The notes under the pieces: generated by a model
Told to the model about the DNA's origin: nothing
The model's database searches: none
The model's input: only the letters and a program-made list of their open reading frames with translations
Assembly: GCA_963971535.1 (NCBI GenBank)
Contig: OZ020585.1
Span: 158,233,065-158,297,064 of the forward strand
From: Notolepis coatsorum
Lineage: Eukaryota; Chordata; Actinopteri; Aulopiformes; Paralepididae
Length of the DNA: 64,000 bases
Reading direction: 5' to 3'
Translations under genes and position numbers: made by a program
Part shown: positions 34,815-44,707 of the stretch, piece by piece
How positions within the stretch are numbered: position 1 is the first letter of the stretch
Layout of the letters: each line of letters starts with the position of its first letter

Positions 34815-37151
34815 GTGCAGGAAGACCGCAACGCCGACCTGGAGTGCCAACGCTTACAACGCCTACAGCAGGAAGCACAAGATGCACGAGAAGCTATAGC
34901 TACACGCCTCGACAGGCAGAGGCGGCTTAAGAAGAAGGAGCAGGAACTTCAAGTAGCCAAACTGGTCACCTCACTTCTTCAAGAGTCAAAGATGAGGGCT
35001 CTTGTGCGTGCAGCAGCATCTGAGCCGACCTATTCACCAGCTGGACAACAGCACCACGTAGTGGCACCTGTGCCTCTAGCCCTTCCTACCGTACCACAGA
35101 ACGTGCATCCCCCGCCGGCTAATCCAGCCACCATCACTCCAGTGATACACCATCCAGCACAGGCGACGCCTCGCCCTGCTGCTCCCCCTGTGTCGCCAAC
35201 CCAGCTCCCAACATGCCTGGTTCAATTGAGCAACCTACAATCTCACACAGGGCCCCCTGTAGCTACTCACAGTACCCAGAGTCCTACCTATGGTGCGACC
35301 ATCCCTAGTACTCAACCCAGTACTCAACTCAGTACCCAACCCAGTACTCAACTCAGTACCCAACCTAGTACTCAACTCAGTACCCAACCTAGTACTCAAC
35401 TCAGTACCCAACCTAGTACTCAACTCAGTACCCAACCTAGTACTCAACCCAGTACTCAACCCAGTACTCAACTCAGTACCCAACCTAGTACTCAACTCAG
35501 TACCCAACCTAGTACTCAACCCAGTACTCAACCCAGTACTCAACTCAGTACCCAACCTAGTACTCAACTCAGTACCCAACCTAGTACTCAACTCAGTACC
35601 CAACCTAGTACTCAACTCAGTACCCAACCTAGTACTCAACTCAGTACCCAACCTAGTACTCAACTCAGTACCCAACCTAGTACTCAACTCAGTACCCAAC
35701 CCAGTACTCAACTCAGTACACAACCTAGTACTCAACCCAGTACTCAACCCAGTACTCAACTCAGTACTCAACTCAGTACTCAACCCAGTACTCAACCCAG
35801 TACTCAACTCAGTACCCAACCTAGTACTCAACTCAGTACCCAACCTAGTACTCAACTCAGTACCCAACCTAGTACTCAACTCAGTACCCAACCTAGTACT
35901 CAACTCAGTACCCAGCCTAGTACTCAACCTAGTACTCAACCTAGTACTCAACCTAGTACTCAACCTAGTACTCAGCCTAGTACTCAACCTAGTACTCAAC
36001 CTAGTACTCAACCCAGTACTCAGCCTAGTACTCAGCCTAGTACTCAACCTAGTACTCAACCTAGTACTCAACCTAGTACTCAGCCTAGTACTCAACCTAG
36101 CACCCAGCCTAGCACCCAGCCTAGTACTCAATCTAGCACCCAACCTAGTACTCAACCCAGTACTCAACCCAGTACTCAGCCTAGTACTCAGCCTAGTACT
36201 CAACCTAGTACTCAACCTAGTACTCAACCTAGTACTCAACCTAGTACTCAACCTAGTACTCAGCCTAGTACTCAACCTAGCACCCAGCCTAGTACTCAAC
36301 CTAGTACTCAACCTAGTACTCAACCCAGTACTCGACTAACTCAACCTAGGACTTCTCCCAGTCCTCCGCTCCCTGCCGTTGAAGACCTCTCTTCACGGAA
36401 AGATCTCGTCCAAGCAACAGTCAGGTCCCTTCACGGTGCGGCTGATGCCCAGACCACCGATCAGCCTTATGAAGCAGCCGACTTCCTCAACGCTGAGAAG
36501 GTTCTCCTTAAACGAGCTCAACTGGACTCACTCCCAGAGGAGATCAAGGCCCTCAAGTCTGACCGACCTCTTCCCCCAGACAGTCGTTTGGGCTCTCTAT
36601 CTCCGGAGTATGAGAAGGCTACATGTCTCCTCGGAGTAGGCGGTAGGCCGCACAGGGCCGAGAACTTGGAGATGGATGACATTCACCCAATCGTCTTGGA
36701 TCCACATCACCCCCTGACAAAGCTGATCATCCAAGATTATGATCAAACTCTTCTCCACCCCGGGCCTGAGAGGGTATTCGTTGATCTTCAATCCCGATTC
36801 TGGGTTCTACGCGGAAGAGAAGCAATCCGCAAGCATCCGCACACCTGCCGAGAACGACATCTGCGGCGAGCAAAGCCCGACATGCCTAAAATGGCCGCCC
36901 TTCCACCCTGTCACCTGCGCCCCTACAAGCCCCCATTCTATTCCACCAGAGTAGACTGTTTTGGGCCATCTTACACCAAGATAGGGCCCCGGAGAGGCAG
37001 AAGTGGAGGAAGGACGGCAAGAAACAGTCACTCGGCCCGGTGGCCCTCATCGTTGACCCACAGCCTCCTCGGGCACTCTGGCCCGTTGGGAAGGTCACCC
37101 AGACGTACCCCGGAACTGACGAGCGTACCCGCACCGCAGCTGTCCAGGTGA
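34815..37151 (+). CDS. BEL/Pao gag-like / integrase fusion, unit C
   Basis: 778 codons, the longest of the three. Same layout: coiled-coil-like N-terminus, Pro-rich linker, STQ array (35305-36336), integrase zinc-binding segment, deleted DDE core. It keeps GVGGRPHR and reads HTCRERH where units A and B read HTCQERH. The tail frame continues separately at 37040-37255. Confidence 0.75.
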   Translation: MQEDRNADLECQRLQRLQQEAQDAREAIATRLDRQRRLKKKEQELQVAKLVTSLLQESKMRALVRAAASEPTYSPAGQQHHVVAPVPLALPTVPQNVHPPPANPATITPVIHHPAQATPRPAAPPVSPTQLPTCLVQLSNLQSHTGPPVATHSTQSPTYGATIPSTQPSTQLSTQPSTQLSTQPSTQLSTQPSTQLSTQPSTQLSTQPSTQPSTQPSTQLSTQPSTQLSTQPSTQPSTQPSTQLSTQPSTQLSTQPSTQLSTQPSTQLSTQPSTQLSTQPSTQLSTQPSTQLSTQPSTQLSTQPSTQPSTQPSTQLSTQLSTQPSTQPSTQLSTQPSTQLSTQPSTQLSTQPSTQLSTQPSTQLSTQPSTQPSTQPSTQPSTQPSTQPSTQPSTQPSTQPSTQPSTQPSTQPSTQPSTQPSTQPSTQPSTQPSTQPSTQSSTQPSTQPSTQPSTQPSTQPSTQPSTQPSTQPSTQPSTQPSTQPSTQPSTQPSTQPSTQPSTQPSTRLTQPRTSPSPPLPAVEDLSSRKDLVQATVRSLHGAADAQTTDQPYEAADFLNAEKVLLKRAQLDSLPEEIKALKSDRPLPPDSRLGSLSPEYEKATCLLGVGGRPHRAENLEMDDIHPIVLDPHHPLTKLIIQDYDQTLLHPGPERVFVDLQSRFWVLRGREAIRKHPHTCRERHLRRAKPDMPKMAALPPCHLRPYKPPFYSTRVDCFGPSYTKIGPRRGRSGGRTARNSHSARWPSSLTHSLLGHSGPLGRSPRRTPELTSVPAPQLSR
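35305..36336 (+). repeat. 12-bp coding minisatellite (STQP/STQL), unit C
   Basis: About 86 units; differs from unit B mainly by gain or loss of a 12-bp unit and single substitutions. Confidence 0.95.
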
Positions 37152-37255
37152 AGGACAGAACATACCTGCGCCCTGTGTCCCGGCCGGTGCAGCTCCCGAG
37201 TCTCCCGGATACAGAGGACCCCCTGAGACTTTCCTGTTTAGTTCAAAAGGTCTAA
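37040..37255 (+). pseudogene. BEL/Pao integrase C-terminal tail, unit C
   Basis: As at 26764-26979, with one change near the end (QMV to QKV). Confidence 0.75.
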
Positions 37256-37276
37256 GTAGACTTTTGGGTGCGGCTG

Positions 37277-38231
37277 TGTAGGAAAGCCCGTTAATAGACT
37301 ACTTTGTTCTGTAATAGCCCTTTAATATGTTGTTGTTGACAGGATAGGGTAATTGATTTATGCCAGTGTATTCGTTCAGCGTGATGTGCTAGTGTTGCAC
37401 TCTAGTCTTCTGATAACGTTACTGGCCCTTTAAGAGTTTCCCTTTCTACCGTGAGCAAGCTGTTCTCTGTGTTGCTGCCTGATGGTGCGGCTGCTGCAGC
37501 AGTAATATCTGTCCCTTTGAGGAACGTGTGCGTAAATGACACGTGAGTACGGTACCTATGTTTAGTCCTGCTTAATTCATCCCTTCAGCTTACTCTACCT
37601 TTATAGTGTGTCTCCGCTGATCCATTCCTGTTGACGTTGTTCCCTCTGTTATTGAAACACTGCGCTGTTAGCTTAGCTACACGTTAGCCAACCTAGGTTC
37701 CCTCTGCTATGATATGCTGCCTGCTAGTGATGCTGCGTGGTTAGCTTAGCCGCACGTGAGCTAGCCTAGGCTATATAACTCACTCACTACTTCTAGTGAA
37801 TAGAATGTATCTTTACACCCGGTTTACAGTCCGCCTACCTATATATTGTTTACATGCACTGCATGAGTAATCCCCCTGCATAGGCTATGTAGGTTATCTA
37901 TAATAACTCCGGTTAAGTGAATGTCTTGGTTACTAGTAGTTGCACTGTATTGCTAATGAATATTATTGCAGCTATAGACCACATGTTTATGACATTATGT
38001 TTATGTGCGCCACTACTGTGTTTACTAATGTATACTGTATTGTATTCCTTTGTGTTTACTAATGTATACTGTATTGTATTCCCTTGTAGACAACCACACA
38101 CACCTTTCTGTTCCCAATACAACCAATACCTGCAGCACGCCTCTGTGTGATTCTTTAATCGGAGTTACAACGCCATAGTGTCCGCCAGCTCTATCAAACG
38201 CAACCCGTGGAGGCCCTAGCCCTCCGTTACA
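37277..38231 (+). repeat. BEL/Pao LTR 4 (outer 3')
   Basis: Ends ccctccgttaca instead of ccctccgtgtca, followed by the target duplication ctatg. Confidence 0.93.
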
Positions 38232-38785
38232 CTATGTGTGTTGTCCATGTCAGATCCTCTGAGATGTGGACCCCCAGGTACTTAAAGCTGCTCACCCTGT
38301 CCAGGGTAGCCCCGTTTATCCTCAGTGGTGTGTGTGTCTCCCGCTGTCCTCTCCTATAATCCACGATCAGTTCCTTGGTTTTACCAATGTTCAGGAGCAG
38401 GCTGTTGTCCTGGCACCAGCGTTCCAGTACCTCAACCTCCTCCCGGTAGGCCTTCTTGTCGTTGTCCGAGATCAGCCCCACCACCACTGTGTCGTCCGCA
38501 AACTTCACTATGGAGTTGGAGCTGAACTTGGCCACACAGTTATGTGTGTATAGTGAGTACAGCAGGGGGCTCAGAACACAGCCCTGGGGGGACCCGATGC
38601 TCAGGGTGATGGTGTTGGAGGTCTGACCCCCCACCCTGACTGCCTGGGGCCTTTCACTCAGAAAGTCCAGTATCCAGGCGCTCAGAGCGGAGCTCAGACC
38701 CAACTCGATCAGCTTGTCCACCAGTCTGGTGGGGACTATGGTGTTGAACGCTGAGCTGTAGTCAATGAACAACAGTGGCATACGA
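38232..38785 (-). CDS. Rex1 LINE reverse transcriptase, 5' half of the split copy
   Basis: Minus-strand frame 38781-38227: [38 protein letters not shown], catalytic [39 protein letters not shown]. The next codons (DSVVKK) are found on the other side of the BEL array at ~23160, so the array split one LINE. The LINE is 5'-truncated at ~38785. Confidence 0.88.
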
Positions 38786-38789
38786 GAAA

Positions 38790-39045
38790 TACAAGGTATA
38801 GCTAGCCTTAAAAATAAGTTGAGATCTCATTTGAATATGAAAGTGATAATGTAGAGCCATGTGAAATATTTGCTGTGTGTTCCATGTGTTCTGTTATCGT
38901 TTGATTGTGTGTTTCTTTGGTCTGTGTGACGTGATGTTTTAATTTTGTCATGTTGTAAAGTTGTTTTTCGGACCCCAGGAAGACTGGCGTCTTTGCGTTA
39001 GCTAATAGGGATCCTTGTCAATAAACAATAAATAATCCTGCACAA
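38790..39045 (+). mobile_element. LINE 3' end (ORF end plus UTR)
   Basis: A short coding end ([18 protein letters not shown] then stop) is followed by a UTR with ggaccccaggaagactggcg and a tail tcaataaacaataaataat, a pattern common at the 3' ends of fish LINEs. Clade uncertain. Confidence 0.55.
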
Positions 39046-39650
39046 ATAAACGTCTCCTGCGTCTGTCTTTGGTTATCGTGACATTGCACAGATCTTCACC
39101 GATGCTTCCCAGCGACCCAGATCACAGCGACCTTTCCAAAGCCCTTGTGATGTGTTGACGGTAGGGTTGGGTACCGAACTCTGTACTTTTAAGGGTACCG
39201 ACCGAATTACATAGGTACTACCTACCGAGTACCGATTCACACTAGATCAATCAGTACCAAATTTCGGTACCTTTACATGTTTACTATAATAAGAGTGTAA
39301 TATGCTAGACAAGAAGGAGCCTTTTCCACAAATATATATATTACTGTCCGGTCTCTTGGGTCTTTAGAAAAACCAGACAAGCGAACAAAAGAATTCATCG
39401 AAGGCATTAAAGGATTGGTCAAAGATTACAGGTGTAAATGACTTATGGCGGTTACTTAATCCCACGACCCGAAAGTACTCTTGTCGATCTGCGAGACATA
39501 ATACACTATCCAGAATAGATTATGTCTTTGCATCACAGAGACTATTTGATAATTATGAAGTGGAAATGATACTCAGATCACTGTTATTTACTCCTTAAAG
39601 GTACATTTGGTATACTATCCTCCCGAGCCCCAAGATGGCGATTTAACTCG

Positions 39651-40073
39651 TTGCTGCTTAACAACAAGGAATTCATTACACAACTCAAAGAAGCTCTTAT
39701 AGTATTCCAACGGGAGAATGCAAACTCGGTGCAAGACCCCAGAATAATATGGATGTCGATAAAGGGAATGATCAAAGACTTCACGGATAGCTTTTCCTCC
39801 AAAATGCGCAAGAATCAAAGCACAAAACTGGATGAGCTGGAAACGCTTTACTCAACGTTATTTAATTCTCTGAAATACAACAACTCAACTCGACTAGAAA
39901 ATCAAGTTAACGTACTAAAAATAGAGATCAATGCCATATACAGACAACAATCGGAAATACAAATACGCAGCACAAGACAACAGCAGTACTCCCATGGTTC
40001 CAAACCCAGCCACCTATTAGCCATGCGATTAAGAATTAATGCAACATTTGCAGATATAACTAACTACCATTAG
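39651..40073 (+). pseudogene. L1 ORF2 segment between endonuclease and RT
   Basis: 140-codon frame (FITQLKEALIVFQRENANSV..) corresponding to the linker of L1 ORF2. Upstream, 39395-39595 encodes the end of the endonuclease (NPTTRKYSCRSARHNTLSRI). Downstream it ends at a stop and the frame changes before 40156. At least two breaks separate these pieces. Confidence 0.75.
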
Positions 40074-40155
40074 AGCACAACAAGTACTTGTAACAGATCC
40101 TGTAAAAATAAACGATACATTCAAAGTATTCTACTCCGACTTATATAAATCAGAA

Positions 40156-42564
40156 ATGACCTTTGATCAAAACAAAATGGACACATTTCTTAATCAAATT
40201 ATTCTCCCTAAACTTTCAGAGGATGACGCTAAACAGTTAGAAATACAGATCACACTAGAGGAACTCAAGAAGGCCATAACCGCAATGAAAAGTGGTAAGG
40301 CTCCAGGAAGAGACGGTTTCCCATCAGAAATGTACCTTTCTTGTTGGGACATAATTGGCCCCTTATTACTAAATATGATCTTATACTCAGTCAAGGAGGG
40401 TAACTTCCATAAAAATGACAATATTGCACTCATAACAGTCCTCCTTAAAAAAGACAAAGACCCCAACGAGTGCGGTAGTTATAGACCTTTAAGCCTCCTC
40501 GGAACAGATATCAAACTGTACTCTAAGGTATTAGCCATCAGATTACAAAAGCATATGACGTCTTTAGTTCACCCGGACCAAACTGGCTTCATAGGAGGCC
40601 GCCTGATCACTGAGAACATAAGACGTATACTGCACGTACTTGATGCCGACAAGGAGGACACCATACCTAAGGCGATGCTGTCCCTGGATGCTATGAAGGC
40701 CTTTGACAGGCTGGAATGGTCGTATCTGTGGGCAGTGCTAGAAAGGATGGGGTTAGGAAAAGGATTCATCGATATGATTAAAGTATTATACAAAGACCCA
40801 TCGGCCATGATTACAACAGGCACAATCATCTCTGAAATATTTCCGGTATCACGCTCTGCCAGACAGGGTTGTCCTCTTAGTCCCGGACTGTTCAATCTAT
40901 CATTAGAGCCTTTAGCACAATATATAAGACAATCCCAATCCATAGAACCTATCGTAATCAAGGGCACACAACAAAAAATTTGTTTATATGCGGACGATGT
41001 AATATTGTTCATGAAAAACCCCAACACCACATTGCCTCATCTGCTCAAGTTGATTGAGGACTTTGGTGATTTATCGGGATTTAAGATAAATTGGCCGAAG
41101 TCGGCTTTCCTTCCACTTAACACCCCTGCAAAAAAAGATACAACCCTCCCAGGACAGATACCGATGGTAAAACATTTCAGATGCTTGGGAGTGGAAATAT
41201 TCCCTACCATAAGACAAACGGTGAAGCACAACTACACAAAAATCCAAAACAAAATCAAAGACGACCTTGATAGATGGGCAAAACTTAAAAACACAGTACA
41301 AGCACGGATATCAATAGTTAAGATGGATGTACTACCTAAAATCAACTTCTTCTGTTCAATGCTACCGTTACCCCCTCCAGAGGGTTACTGGAAAAGATTA
41401 CACTCCTCCACATACAAATTTATTTGGAATAACAAACCACCACGTATAAAAAGATCCACCGCACAGAGAAATAAAGCAGATGGTGGCATGGCATTTCCAG
41501 ATTTTTTCCTATATTTTAAGGCGTACTCATTAAGTCCATTGACAACATGGTTTGACTCCCAAGCATTAGCATCTTGGAGAAAAATAGAAGAAAACATAGT
41601 AGCCCCACATAGACTGAAGGACATAGCATACACTAAACTACCAATCAAGCACTGTGAACGAAAATTTGGCCCCATAATTACTCATGCGATCCGGATATGG
41701 CGTGAATCACAAAAAAAAAATCCTAACCCACAAGAATGGCACAATCATACTCCCTTATTCAATAACAATGCTCTCTTAATTGGAAAACGACCTATAAGAT
41801 TCCCTATATGGGAAGAGCAAGGCATACACTCATTAGGGGATGTTTTTAACAAACAGGGTTTTTGTAGTGATAAAGAAATACGCAAAAAATGTAATCTCAC
41901 CAAGTCCACATGGCTTTTTCACAAACAGTTAGAGCTATGTTTGAAGTCTCACGGTGTTCCATTAGACAGACCAATTGAACACCACAGATACCACAAATTC
42001 TTCTACTCAAGAGAGACATCGAGAGGTTTTGTTTCAGAATTTTATCATCAATTACTAACGTCCTCGTATGAAACCCTCCAACTTGACTCTGTCTGGAGGA
42101 GGGATATACCAGACCTGGAAAATGACTTTGATTGGCAAGGAGCCTGGGCAAATGTCCGACTTACATCAAGGAACCCGGATCATCAACAAATCAATCTTAA
42201 CTATATTCACAGGACATACTTGACTCCTATAAGACTGTGCCGAATGGGGCTCAAACAAGATTCCAAATGCACCCAATGTACAAATGGGGACGAAGGGACA
42301 TTTATGCACATGTATTGGGACTGCTCACCAGTTAAGGCATTCTGGAAAGATGTGACCCAACAAATATCAAAACTCGTATCTTGGAATATACCTGTACACC
42401 CCTCGGTATTGCTGTTGAATGATGTTTTTGAGTTTGCAGTGAATCCACAGCTAAAGAGATTGGTTTTATCGGGTATCACAGTAGCCAAAAAGCTGATCGC
42501 ATCACGCTGGTTTCAACCGGAAAAATGTGCCGTAAAGTTTGGTTTCTTACATATCTCGATGTAA
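40156..42564 (+). CDS. L1-clade reverse transcriptase (ORF2 C-terminal two thirds)
   Basis: 802 codons. RT motifs in order: SGKAPGRDGFPSEMY (about 46-60), YRPLSLLGTDIKLYSKVLA (109-127), GFIGGRLITENIRRI (144-158), LDAMKAFDRLEW (177-188; the usual DAEKAFD has M for E), RQGCPLSPGLF (236-246) and the catalytic YADD (278-281), followed by the long C-terminal region with a CTQC...HMYWDC zinc-knuckle-like motif (about residues 710-735). The endonuclease is missing from this frame and the end reads off into VKFGFLHISM, shorter than full L1, so a late frameshift is likely. Target-primed reverse transcription would be its role. Confidence 0.88.
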   Translation: MTFDQNKMDTFLNQIILPKLSEDDAKQLEIQITLEELKKAITAMKSGKAPGRDGFPSEMYLSCWDIIGPLLLNMILYSVKEGNFHKNDNIALITVLLKKDKDPNECGSYRPLSLLGTDIKLYSKVLAIRLQKHMTSLVHPDQTGFIGGRLITENIRRILHVLDADKEDTIPKAMLSLDAMKAFDRLEWSYLWAVLERMGLGKGFIDMIKVLYKDPSAMITTGTIISEIFPVSRSARQGCPLSPGLFNLSLEPLAQYIRQSQSIEPIVIKGTQQKICLYADDVILFMKNPNTTLPHLLKLIEDFGDLSGFKINWPKSAFLPLNTPAKKDTTLPGQIPMVKHFRCLGVEIFPTIRQTVKHNYTKIQNKIKDDLDRWAKLKNTVQARISIVKMDVLPKINFFCSMLPLPPPEGYWKRLHSSTYKFIWNNKPPRIKRSTAQRNKADGGMAFPDFFLYFKAYSLSPLTTWFDSQALASWRKIEENIVAPHRLKDIAYTKLPIKHCERKFGPIITHAIRIWRESQKKNPNPQEWHNHTPLFNNNALLIGKRPIRFPIWEEQGIHSLGDVFNKQGFCSDKEIRKKCNLTKSTWLFHKQLELCLKSHGVPLDRPIEHHRYHKFFYSRETSRGFVSEFYHQLLTSSYETLQLDSVWRRDIPDLENDFDWQGAWANVRLTSRNPDHQQINLNYIHRTYLTPIRLCRMGLKQDSKCTQCTNGDEGTFMHMYWDCSPVKAFWKDVTQQISKLVSWNIPVHPSVLLLNDVFEFAVNPQLKRLVLSGITVAKKLIASRWFQPEKCAVKFGFLHISM

Positions 42565-43117
42565 TTTAACATGAAATATCTACAGCAAGAATTCTGGGTC
42601 TCAATGAATCCAAAATGTCAATGTGGTTAGAAGTGGTGGAGAGAATAAAAGCTAGCTTATAATGGTAGTGTCTGGTTAGGTGCGAGGGATAGTGGAGGTA
42701 CTTCTCAAGGTGGGGTCCGGGAGGGGGGGGTTCGAGCTGAGCATATGTGTGTAGGTTTTTTTTTTTAGATAACAGGTATTATGGGTATATCTTATATAAG
42801 ACAACTAACTAAAAGGTGATCTCATTGGATGTGCCCTGACAATTAATGCTTGTATATCTTATCGTGTGTTGTCATGTTTGTTTATATGTTTGTTTAAAAA
42901 ATAATAAAAAAAGAAAATACAAAAAAAGAAAAACCAGACAAGGTCAGAAGAGTTTACTCATTTGGATGGCCAGATAATGTTGATATTTAAACATTTAAAA
43001 ACATAATGCATGTGTAGCAGGGTGGATTATCCCTGCTTTATGGGAGTGGTTGTACACGGCCACCTGGTAGCGAGAACGCAGCAGAGCTGAGTCCAGCTGG
43101 GTCCCCGACTGTAGACC

Positions 43118-44707
43118 TGGGCCCTCATGCATCAATGTGGACGTAGAACTTGACCTACTTCCACACGTAAGCACGGAATGTAGAACTAGCGCACGCACAG
43201 GGAAGTCGGCATTCATCACAAGTGCGTACGCAGGCTCTATGGTCCTCCGTGTTGATGAATACCACTTTGTTCTACCGTCAATGCTCGTGCATGATTATCC
43301 ATATATGGTCATGAAAATGAGGAAACACCCCCCATGGGATGTGAAATAATGGACGGACCCGAGCGGAACCCTGAGAAACTCCACGGAGAATTCACTGCTG
43401 TCGAACCAAGAAGACACTATCGCGTATTGTGGGATAAATAAAAGGCGGATTTGTAAACGGTGATGTCAGATATCAACGGCTCCCTAAGACCATTGCTGCA
43501 ATTCTGCCTGGACAGCTCAAAATACTAATAAAGACCGTTCGTTGACCACTGTTTGGCGTTGGTTGTGTGTCATTATAACCGTGCTTGTAATATATGAATG
43601 CCTTTATTTGTGTTCGATTGGCTATATGATTTTTAGATGCATCTATTTTGTTGTCGGCTAATAAAGACCGCGCTGGAATATGACTGCCTTTTCCCGTGTT
43701 GTTTGATTAATACCCCAGGGATTAAAGTTCTCCTCAATTTTATTCCAAATCGCGATGGATCTCCCGTCAATTTTCTACCTGCTGCATATGATTTCTAGAG
43801 GCATACTACAATCTATTTTGATGTCAGTATTGGGTAGCCTATATATAAACAATATAATACGAGAGCATATACAAGAACAATGAATCTCACTGCATGTATG
43901 ATAGCCTGCCTTTCAATACATGAACTTGAATCCCATCATATACATAGTCTGTCCACTATAGTGTCATTGCAATGCGTTTTCTATTCTTTCTTATACAGTA
44001 AAAAGGGGGAAGAACACTATATTAATATGACTTGTATTCTGCTTACAGCTTCGAAGTTCCACTTGTTTCGTTTAACGTAAAGCCTTTTAAATATAATCAA
44101 AACGTTCCCGTGTTTCTGCGGTCTGCGCAGAATAATAACGAGTTGAGCTTTATGATTTATGATGAATTGAAAATGGGGGACCCTGATGTAAACAAGACGA
44201 AAGTTGGTCTGCATCCCCAATTAACAATTGTATGTACTGAGCTGTACTGTACTGTACCCATTCTGCAATCTGTTAATAAACTTTTCAATCAATCAATCAA
44301 TCAAGCTACGCGGAGCGCAGTCAGTCAGTAGCCTACACCCCGTATATTCCGATAACGCTATATAAACCATGCTGCATTCATTCTGAGAGAAAGATCTATT
44401 ATTCCAAATGCTATTTATAGGGTTTTGACCATAATTACACTACTGTTGCTATTCTACAATGAACTATAATGAACTACGGTTCGTACAGAACATGCCGGTG
44501 TTATTATGCACAGAAGCTCATTTCCTTGTTGTAATAATATATTCTACCACTGGGAGCTAGGTACGCCAGGTCTGACCTGTGCGTAGATGTAAGCACGAAG
44601 TCAAGTTCAAGTTGAAGTTGATGAATCCCACTCTTTGCTTAGAAATGATCGTACGCACAGGGTAAGCACAGATCTGTGCGTAGAACACGTTGATGCATGA
44701 GGGCCCA
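43118..44707. mobile_element. Non-autonomous TIR element (tgggccctcatgcatcaa)
   Basis: Inverted ends tgggccctcatgcatcaa(t/c)gtg at 43118 and 44707. Copy 1 of the LTR shows the uninterrupted site near 22450-22470. Target duplication not clear; superfamily not assigned. Interior ~1.59 kb, AT-rich, no ORF of note; a LINE tail sits at 44150-44306. Confidence 0.75.
44150..44306 (+). mobile_element. LINE 3' tail, 5'-truncated
   Basis: gaattgaaaatgggggaccc through aataaacttttcaatcaatc repeats; the same tail ends the LINE at 52081-52950 and another copy at 53640-53970. Confidence 0.75.

Larger units (their letters stand above)
23169..38231 (+). mobile_element. Tandem array of a defective BEL/Pao retrotransposon (4 LTRs, 3 internal regions)
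   Basis: Order: LTR 23169-24121, internal 24122-27000, LTR 27001-27955, internal 27956-33361 (with a Rex1 insertion), LTR 33362-34316, internal 34317-37276, LTR 37277-38231. The array as a whole is flanked by the 5-bp duplication ctatg (23164-23168 and 38232-38236), so it descends from one insertion event that later expanded by LTR-LTR recombination. Each internal region has a primer-binding site matching tRNA-Tyr, gag-like ORFs with a long STQP/STQL repeat, and integrase remnants. Reverse transcriptase, RNase H, protease and the integrase catalytic core are missing. Non-autonomous; mobilisation would need a full BEL/Pao partner. Confidence 0.92.
39382..42926 (+). mobile_element. L1-clade LINE, 5'-truncated
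   Basis: Flanked by a perfect 16-bp duplication agaaaaaccagacaag (39366-39381 and 42927-42942). Begins inside the endonuclease domain (SRIDYVFAS near 39505) and ends with an A-rich aataataaaaaaag tail. Confidence 0.92.
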
